Notes under the pieces: model-generated
Databases searched by the model: none
What the model saw: the letters and a program-made list of their open reading frames with translations, nothing else
What the model was told of the DNA's origin: nothing
Part shown: one piece after another, positions 29,623 to 37,700 of the stretch
How the letters are laid out: the number at the start of each line of letters is the position of its first letter
How positions within the stretch are numbered: position 1 is the first letter of the stretch
Source of the DNA: Phycisphaera sp.
GTDB lineage: Bacteria > Planctomycetota > Phycisphaerae > Phycisphaerales > Zrk34
DNA length: 64,000 nt
Assembly: GCA_016125285.1 (NCBI GenBank)
Contig: WGMA01000004.1
Coordinates: forward strand, 1-64,000
Reading direction: 5' to 3'
Translations under genes and position numbers: made by a program

Positions 29623-29808
29623 CGGCGCCTCTCTACTCTTGGATCAACTTCGTTGCGACCACTCCAAAGAATGGCTCGGTACGGGACGTTTTCGCGCGAC
29701 GCGACTGAATATTCTTCAACTTTTTGCGAGATCCCCCGCGTAACGATGTCGAAATCGTCGCCGTCAATGCCCTTTCTATCGTCCGTATGCAACGAAGGAG
29801 TGACCGCC

Positions 29809-32241
29809 TTGCACCGATCCGCCAGAATCATCGCATCACACCGGATCGTCGCGCTCGTGGCGATCGCATCGGCTATGTCCGCGACGTGGCGCTCAGCAAC
29901 GGCGGCGCAGGTTGTCGAGGATCACGTCGACTGGCCGGCCTTCATGGCGCGGCACGACCTGGTGTGGGCCACGCTGCCGACGAAGTGGCAGGACGGCGCG
30001 TTCCTCGGCAACGGCCAACTCGGCCTGATGATCTATCAGCCGTCCCAGCCGCACGGCGGCAGCATCTTCGGGTTCACACATCGCAAGGAAGAGGAGAACG
30101 CGTTGCGTCTGGACCTCGGACGCAGCGACGTGCTCGACCACCGCGGCCGCGACGTGCTGATGGAGCGGGCGCGGCTGCCGATCGGCCACTTTCTTCTCAT
30201 GCCCGTCGGCAAGATCACCGGCGGCGACATGCGCCTCGATTTGTGGAACGCCGAGGCGCGCGGCACGCTGGTCACCGACCGAGGCGCGATCCGCTGGCGC
30301 GCCTTCATCCCCGCGCAGCTCGACGCGATCGTCGTCGAGTACGACGCCGACGAGCCCGAGCGCGGCTGCAAGTGGGAATACGTCGCCGAGATCTCCGAGT
30401 CACCGCGTGTCTACCGCGGAAAGACCGACGGCTACGGGAAGGATCGCCCGCAGGACAAGTACCCCGCCAACCCACCCGCCGAGCGGTCGACGCAGGGCTC
30501 GCTGCAACTCGCGCGCCAACCCATGCTCGCCGGGGGTGACTACACCACCGCCTGGAAGATCAACAACGCGAGCCCGACTCAACGGCGCATCGTGATCGCG
30601 ATCGGCTACAACACGCAGGGCTCCAGCGCCGACGAAGCCGCCGACGCCGTCGCTCGCGTCGAGGGCGCGTCGTTCGACAAGATCGAATCCGATCACCGCC
30701 GGTGGTGGCACGACTACCTGCAACAGAGCTTCGTCAGCCTCCCCGACACGCGGCTGGAGAGCTTTTACTGGATCCAGATGTACAAGCTCGGCGCGGCGAC
30801 GCGCGCCGATCGCCCCGCGATCGACCTGTTGGGACCGTGGTACCGCAGCACGATCTGGCCGGGGATGTGGTGGAACCTGAACCTGCAGCTGACCTACTAC
30901 CCGGTGTACACCGGCAACCACCTCGAGATCGGCGCGTCGATGACACACATGATCGACGACAACGCGCAGAACCTCATCGACAACGCGCCGCGCGGCAAGC
31001 CGACCGGCGGCGCGTTCAAGGGGGTCGACTTCGACGCCTTCGAGGGCGACATGGCCTGGGTGGCGCGCGTCACCGCGTCGGGCGACCTGGCCGGGGGCAT
31101 GTACAAGGGCCAGCGCGGCACGGTCGAGATGGGCAACCTGCCGTGGGCGATGCACAACTACTGGCGTCAGTGTCGCTACGCGGCGGACGACACGCGCATG
31201 CGCGACAAGATGCTGCCGATGCTCCGGGCGGCGATCAACTTCTACCGGCCGATGCTCGAACGCGACGACGCCGGAACTTTCCACCTGCGACCGACCTACT
31301 CGCCCGAGCTGTCGTACGGCCCGGACTGCAACTACGACCTGGCCGTGCTGCGATGGGGACTGCGGACGCTGATCGCCGAGTCGAAGCGCCTAGGCGTCGA
31401 CGACCCGCTCATGCCCACGTGGCGTGACATCCTCGCACACCTCACGGACTACCCGGTCGACGACAACGGCTTCATGGTCGCACGCGGTGAGACGTTCAAG
31501 GGCGGCCACCGCCACTACTCGCACCTGCTGATGATCTACCCGCTGTATCAGGTCAACTGGGACCAGCCCGACAAGCGCGAGCTGATTCAGCAATCCGTTG
31601 ACCACTGGGCGGACGGCGCGAAGGCATTCGCGGGCTACTCGTACAGCGGCGCCGCGTCGATGTATGCGTCGATGGGTCAGGGCGACAAGGCGGCGTGGTA
31701 TCTCAACCAGATGATCGACCGGTCGATGACGCCGAACACGATGTACATGGAGGCCGACAGCCCGGTGATCGAGTCGCCGCTGTCCGGCGCGGCGTCGGTG
31801 CAGGACATGCTGCTGCAGAGTTGGAGCACGTGGCAAGAGGATGCCGAATCGCCCTCTTGGGTGTCGACGATTCGCGTGTTTCCCGGCGTGCCGGACGCCT
31901 GGTCCGAAGTTGCGTTCAAGGACCTGCGGGCGGAGAACGCGTTCCTCGTCAGCGCCGCGCGACACGCGGGGCGGACGCAGTGGGTCGCGGTGAAGAGCCT
32001 GGCCGGCAAGCCCTGCCGCATCAAATCCGGATTCGACGGCGCCCCAGTGTCGGCAGACCCGGCCCAGACCAACGAGATTCACCCGCTCGGCGACGGCGTC
32101 TACGAGTTGCGTCTGCAGCGCGGTGAAACGATCGTCCTGCACAGCGGCGACACGCCCGTTCCCAGCGCGAGCGTCACCGCCCCGGAAGCGCCGCAAGCCG
32201 CGTGCAACTACTTCGGGTCGCGCGCCGCCAACGCAAAGTGA
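29809..32241 (+). CDS. GH95-like secreted glycoside hydrolase
   Basis: About 810 residues. Start chosen at TTG 29809, because AAGGAG lies exactly 8 bases upstream and a signal peptide follows (SHRIVALVAIASAMSATWRS); ATG 29767 and 29746 are in frame but lack a ribosome site. The N-terminal beta-sandwich (WATLPTKWQDGAFLGNGQLG) and the helical barrel (about 300-680; FYWIQMYKLGAATRADRPAI, then ETFKGGHRHYSHLLMIYPLY) match GH95-type alpha-fucosidases and relatives, with a C-terminal beta domain (FPGVPDAWSEVAFKDLRAEN). The precise sugar is uncertain. It is divergent from the broken DUF4091 gene and belongs to the same glycan locus. Confidence 0.82.
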   Translation: MHRSARIIASHRIVALVAIASAMSATWRSATAAQVVEDHVDWPAFMARHDLVWATLPTKWQDGAFLGNGQLGLMIYQPSQPHGGSIFGFTHRKEEENALRLDLGRSDVLDHRGRDVLMERARLPIGHFLLMPVGKITGGDMRLDLWNAEARGTLVTDRGAIRWRAFIPAQLDAIVVEYDADEPERGCKWEYVAEISESPRVYRGKTDGYGKDRPQDKYPANPPAERSTQGSLQLARQPMLAGGDYTTAWKINNASPTQRRIVIAIGYNTQGSSADEAADAVARVEGASFDKIESDHRRWWHDYLQQSFVSLPDTRLESFYWIQMYKLGAATRADRPAIDLLGPWYRSTIWPGMWWNLNLQLTYYPVYTGNHLEIGASMTHMIDDNAQNLIDNAPRGKPTGGAFKGVDFDAFEGDMAWVARVTASGDLAGGMYKGQRGTVEMGNLPWAMHNYWRQCRYAADDTRMRDKMLPMLRAAINFYRPMLERDDAGTFHLRPTYSPELSYGPDCNYDLAVLRWGLRTLIAESKRLGVDDPLMPTWRDILAHLTDYPVDDNGFMVARGETFKGGHRHYSHLLMIYPLYQVNWDQPDKRELIQQSVDHWADGAKAFAGYSYSGAASMYASMGQGDKAAWYLNQMIDRSMTPNTMYMEADSPVIESPLSGAASVQDMLLQSWSTWQEDAESPSWVSTIRVFPGVPDAWSEVAFKDLRAENAFLVSAARHAGRTQWVAVKSLAGKPCRIKSGFDGAPVSADPAQTNEIHPLGDGVYELRLQRGETIVLHSGDTPVPSASVTAPEAPQAACNYFGSRAANAK

Positions 32242-32313
32242 TCCCCGCGGTCAGACACTCCCGCACGAAACCCGTGGCTTCATCTGAATATCCGAGCGCC
32301 CGTGTCGCCCCGC

Positions 32314-34461
32314 TCACTCGGTCGGCTGAAAATCCTTGTGCCCGGTCTGCCAGAGCAGGAACGTGGTCTGAGCGGCGAAGTTGTGGAATGTCACGCTCTT
32401 TTCTTCGGTGAAATGGCCGTTGTCGTAGTTGACTTTGAGCAGGACGGGCCGGTCGGACGCGGTGGCGTTCTGCAGCGCGGCGACGAATTTGCCGGGTTCC
32501 CACGGCGCGACGCGCGGGTCGTTCCAGCCGGTGACGCCGAGCACAGCGGGGTAGGCGACACCCTTCTTGACGTGGGCGACGCCGTCCATCTCGTAAAGCG
32601 CCCGGCATTCCACGGGATCTTCGACGGTGCCGAACTCGGGGACGTTGACCGGGCCGTTGGGCGAGAACTCCATCCGCATGGTGTTCGCGCAGCCGACGTT
32701 GCAGACGGCCGCGCGGAACAGGTCCGGACGCTCCGTGATGGCGCGGCTGATGAGGATGCCACCGGCGCTGGTCCCCGTGCCGGCCAGCTTGCCCGGACTG
32801 GTGTATCCCTTGTCGACCAGGTACTGGCCGCACGCGATGAAGTCTTTCCACGTGTTCGGCTTGGTGGTCTTGAAACCCGCCTTGTACCAGGCCTCGCCCT
32901 TTTCACTGCCGCCGCGCACGTGGGCATACGCCAGCACCACGCCGCGCAGCGCCACCGATGTCATCACATCGAAATAGGGCGTGTAGCTGTCGCCGTACGC
33001 GCCGTAGCCCTCGAGGATGCAGCAGTTGGACCCGTCGAGCTTGATGTCCTTCCGGTGGATGATCGACAGCGGCACCATGACCCCGTCGTGGCTCGGCGCC
33101 TGCACCTCCTCGACCACGAGGTCCTCAAACCCGGGGTAGCTCGCCTCGGAATAGAACGTGCTCACCTTGAAGCGATCGCTGCCCGGGTCGTAGTCGTACC
33201 GCACGCCGGGCGTCGTCCACGTCTCGACCACGACATGACACAGGTCCGACTTCCAGTCGGGGCAGCTGATACCCACCGTGCCGGAAGCCGGGAGCGGGAC
33301 CGCGCTAATCTTGCCGGTCGCGAATTCGTACTTCGTGATCCGCCCGTCGATCCCGTTGGAATAGACGACGAAAAGGTAGTCCTTGCTGCTGGTGATGTAC
33401 TCGACCGTATCGGCGACCTCGGGGAACACCGTCTCCGCGTGCTCCCAGTCGGGTCTGTCCAGCCGCGTGCGAACGACCTTGTAATGCGGCGCGCCGGTGT
33501 GCGTCACGGCGTAGATGTACGGCCCCTTGACGACGTAGCCGCGCACGATGTTGTCCGACAGATTGAAGACCGGTTGCCAGTGCACCTTGCCGGTCCTGAT
33601 TTCGCTCGACGGCGCGTAGAACAGACGCGACTCGGCCTGCACCGTCTCCACATCGCCGAACACGTATTCCGGACACGACTCGTCGATGTATGCGCCGGGC
33701 ATCTCCTCGGGCGTGATGTTCAGCTGCGGGCAGCTCTCGTTGCTGAAGAGATCGACATCACCGCTCACCTTGTCGCCCAGCTTGTGAATGCGGGACTTGC
33801 GGTTGAGCTCGATGTCCATGCTCCTGATGTCGGTCACCTTGCCGGCGTCATAGAAGAAGGACGCGTTGTCGGGCAGCCATCCCGTGGCTCCATAAGATGG
33901 GTAGATGGAGTCCGGGAGGAGCGTCGCGGTATCGACATCCAGCACGCGTAACTCCGAGTACTCCGCCCCGCCTGCCGACAGCCCGATCACGACATGTCTG
34001 CCGTCCCACGAAGGAACAAAGCTCTCGATGACCGAGTTGCCTTCCTTCGTGTAGGTGCGGGGATCAAACAGGAGTTTCTCCGCGCCGGTCTCGCCCTGCC
34101 TGTAATAAAGCTTGCCGACGTTCTCGCTGCCCAGGAACTTCTTGTAGAAGACACGGCCGCTCTCGAAGACGATATCGCCGTAGGCGGCCTGCTTGCGCTT
34201 GTCCAACTCCAGCCACTCGTTGGCCAGCCGTTCACATCCCGGAATCCTGGCCAACACGCCATCGGTGAGCGTCGCCTGAGCTCTGAACCACGCCTCGACG
34301 TCCTTCGCCTTCAGGTTCTCCAGCCACCGGTAAGGGTCGGCGTATGTCTTGCCAAAATACGTGTCGGCGGCGTCGACGGTCTTGGTCGGCGGGTATTGCC
34401 ACTGCGCCTCGGCGACGGTTGGGATCGACCAGACCAAAATGACCAGAATCAATCGTTTCAT
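32314..34461 (-). CDS. Secreted prolyl oligopeptidase, family S9A
   Basis: 715 residues. ATG 34461 has GAGG 8 bases upstream and a signal peptide (LILVILVWSIPTVAEA). Residues about 25-430 form the seven-bladed propeller typical of S9A (YPPTKTVDAADTYFGKTYAD, then DPYRWLENL near residue 45). The hydrolase domain carries a complete triad: Ser565 in GTSAGG, Asp648 in GWNDPRV and His683 in DNGHF. Prolyl oligopeptidases cut short peptides after proline. This copy is full length for the family. It is convergent with the GH95-like gene and has no operon partner; its peptide substrates are unknown. Confidence 0.93.
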   Translation of the reverse strand: MKRLILVILVWSIPTVAEAQWQYPPTKTVDAADTYFGKTYADPYRWLENLKAKDVEAWFRAQATLTDGVLARIPGCERLANEWLELDKRKQAAYGDIVFESGRVFYKKFLGSENVGKLYYRQGETGAEKLLFDPRTYTKEGNSVIESFVPSWDGRHVVIGLSAGGAEYSELRVLDVDTATLLPDSIYPSYGATGWLPDNASFFYDAGKVTDIRSMDIELNRKSRIHKLGDKVSGDVDLFSNESCPQLNITPEEMPGAYIDESCPEYVFGDVETVQAESRLFYAPSSEIRTGKVHWQPVFNLSDNIVRGYVVKGPYIYAVTHTGAPHYKVVRTRLDRPDWEHAETVFPEVADTVEYITSSKDYLFVVYSNGIDGRITKYEFATGKISAVPLPASGTVGISCPDWKSDLCHVVVETWTTPGVRYDYDPGSDRFKVSTFYSEASYPGFEDLVVEEVQAPSHDGVMVPLSIIHRKDIKLDGSNCCILEGYGAYGDSYTPYFDVMTSVALRGVVLAYAHVRGGSEKGEAWYKAGFKTTKPNTWKDFIACGQYLVDKGYTSPGKLAGTGTSAGGILISRAITERPDLFRAAVCNVGCANTMRMEFSPNGPVNVPEFGTVEDPVECRALYEMDGVAHVKKGVAYPAVLGVTGWNDPRVAPWEPGKFVAALQNATASDRPVLLKVNYDNGHFTEEKSVTFHNFAAQTTFLLWQTGHKDFQPTE

Positions 34462-34729
34462 GATGGCACCTCGCCGGACATTGTATTCACTCGCACGCGC
34501 GTCGGGGTTGGTCGGCGACGCGACGCCGCCGAAATGCTTCCCGACCGCTCGCAGGAATCGAGGGAACGAGTATCACCGGGCTGATTCCGTTGAGCGCCTT
34601 GCCGACCCGAAGACTGGCCAGAACTGCCGCGAAGCGCGCCACCCCGCGCCGGACATGCACGCCAGGCGGCATGCGACAGCGGGTTGGCGACGCTTTCGCG
34701 TACGGGAGGCGGGCGAACAAGTCTTCGCG

Positions 34730-37700
34730 TCAGATGAGGCTGACGAGTGGCACACCGTTCAGCGTGACGCCGCTGACCCGTTGCAGCTTCAACAGGCGGG
34801 CGCCGTTGTCGATGGTCCACGTGGCGTCCGAAAGCGGGCCGCGGATCAGGGCGAGGCCGAGCGCGGGGTCGCTCGATCCGTCTCCGCTGAGCAGCAGGTC
34901 CGCCTGGAACGCGCCGGTCGAGCCGCGACGGCTGAAGCCCGTCGACTCCAGCGCGTTCAGCACGCTCGCGGCGATGACATCGGGCGTGCTGTTGACGTCG
35001 TACCACGCGATCACCCGCACCAGCGACAGCGGCATGTCTGAGTTGAACGACGCGTCGACGACGACCCCGGCGCGGAACGCCAACGACCGGCCGGGGTTCG
35101 TCGGGTCGTTGCCGATCATGATGCTCTGCTGCCCGCCGCCGTGGATGTCGCCGACGATCAGCGAAGACAGTCCGTTCTCGATGGTCAGGTCGCCGGTGAT
35201 GTTCATGCGCCGGGCGTTGATCGAGCCGAACCTGCCGGTGATGTCGAAGTTGTGGACGTTGATTGCGCCGTCGCCGCCGCGTGTCTTGACCGCGAGCATG
35301 GCGTTGGCCGAGGTCGACGTAATCGCCAGCGACCTGACGTAGACACCGCCGGTCGCGGTGATGTACATCTTGCCGCGTCGCGTGGTGACGCCGATGCCGT
35401 CGCCCTGAACGGTCGCGGTGGCGGTGGCGCCGACAAGCGTCATGGCGACGCGGGTGCCGTCGGGATCGACGTAGAAGACCTTGCGTGCCGGAGCGTCGGC
35501 GCCGAATTCGATCAACTGGCCGTTCGGCGACACGTGCACCGTCACCGTGGCCGTGTCCAGCCCGCCCGCGCCGTCGCTGAGTGTGTACACGAACGAATCG
35601 TCGCCAACGAACTTCCCATCGGGGGTGTAGGTGACGGTGCCGTCGTTGTTGATGACGGCGGCGCCGTGCGCCGGGTCGGTCACCGACGCGACGCTCAACG
35701 GATCGCCGTCCGGGTCGCTGTCGTTGTCGAGCACGTCGATCTGAATCGGCGTGTCCTGATCGGTGGACGCCTCGTCCGCCACGGCCACCGCGGGATCATT
35801 CTCGATCAGCGTGCCCGGCGAGCCGGTCTCCGTGCCATCATCCGCAAGAAAGGCCCCGTTGAATCCGGCGACGCTGAGCTGAGAAATTGCGGTGTTGCTC
35901 AGACCGGCGGTGTTGTCGAAGGTGAAGCCGGTGGTCGACGAGCCGAAGGTGACGCCCGTGACCTTGTTTCCTTCCGAGTCGAAGAGGTTGACCGCGTCGC
36001 CCCCGGTGCTCAGGCCGATGCCCGAGCCGGTGTAGGCGCCGATGGTGAAGCCGATCGGGACGTTGTCGCCGAACCACGCGCTCTCGAACGCGCTGACGGT
36101 CGCGGCGTCGCCCTCGATGAAGACGACCGCCTGGCCGGGCGCGATGTCGGTCACGCCGAGCAGCGCGACCGACTTGGTGAAGTCATCGGAGCCGTCGTCG
36201 TAGCGCCATCCGGTGATGTCGACGGCTTCGGTGCCGACGTTGGAGACTTCGAACCAGTCCGCCCCGTAGGGGCTGTTGCCGCTGGACCACGGCGAGACCT
36301 CGGAGACGATGAGCCTGCCGACGTGGCCGATGCCCGGCGAGCCGATCTCGGTCGCGTCGTTGGCGGCGGTGAACGCGCCGAAGAATCCGATCTCGCTGAG
36401 GTTCGATACGGTGGGAAGCGGGAGGGTCGTGCTCCCCAGGCCGTTGTGGTTGTCGAAGGACTTGGCTGCCGGGTCTGTCGTGGCGGCGCCGAAGGAGATG
36501 CCGGCGACACGGTTGCCCGCGGCGTCGAAGAGATTGACCGAATCGCCGTTGCCGCTGAGGCCCACGCCCGAGCCCGAGTATCCGCCGATCTGGAAGCCGG
36601 CGGGCGCGCTGCCGCCAAACCACAGGTCGATGAACGCGGCGCTGGTCGTCGCCAGGTCGGTCGTCTCGATGAAGATCACCGCCTCGCCGGGCGCGATGCT
36701 GCTGATGCCCGTGAGGGCGACCGCGTTGGCGTAGGCGTTGGAGTTGTCGTCATACTTCCAGCCGGTGATGTCGATGGTGGCGTTGCTGGCGTTGGTGACT
36801 TCGAACCAGTCGGCGCCGAGCGGGCTGTTCGAACTGCTCCACGGCGCGACCTCGGAGATCACGATCGCTCCCGGCGCCACCGACGGCGTGATCATCAGCG
36901 TAAAGTTCGCGCTGGCGTCCGGGTTGGCGCCGACCGTCGCGTCGTCGACGTCGACCGTCACGTCGTAGCTGGCCTTCGCGGCGTTGCTCAGCGACGTGCC
37001 GGCCTTGAGGTAGAGCGACGAGCCGATGATCTCGAAGAACGCCGCGTCGACGCCGCTGACACTCAGATCGTTGGTCCCCTGCCCGTCGTCGGTCACGGCG
37101 ATGTCCGCCACGCGCACGTCGCTCGACGTGTCCGTCGCTTCCGACAACTCGGTCACCGTGTTGGTCAGCACGACGCCGGTCGGCGCCTGGTTGGCGGCGT
37201 CGTCGTCCTCGATCGTCACGGTGGCGCTGCCGGAGACGCCCACGTCGTAGCTGCCGGTGTCGAACAGGTTCAGGGTCAGGAACTCGGCGCCCTCGGCGGT
37301 CATGTCGTCCACCGGCGTGATCGTGATGTCGACGAACGCGTCGCCGGCCCCGATCATCACCGACCCGGTGAGCGTCGGCGTGTAGTCGTCAGGGGTGGCC
37401 TGGCCGGCGCCGGTCGTGATCGTGTAGTTCACCGTCAGCGACGACACCACGCTGCCGCTGCGCGTGATGCGGAAGGCGCCCGGGTCGCTGCCGGCCTCCG
37501 CGGCGAGATCGTCCGTGGCGGTGATGTTGATGATCGGCGTCGCGCCGGAACCGATCGTGCCCGGCGAGCCGATCTCATCGGCGTCGTTCAGCGCCACAAA
37601 CGCGCCGTAGACGCCCACGACGCTGAGGCCGGAGATCTCCGCGTTGCTCAGGCCCGCGGTGTTGTCGAAGGTCGCGTACGGTGTGCCGGCCGGGACCGAC

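Noticed and set aside
29011-29808. N-terminal extension of the GH95-like frame
   Set aside because: It overlaps the divergent DUF4091 gene and lacks a ribosome site or signal; the TTG at 29809 has both.
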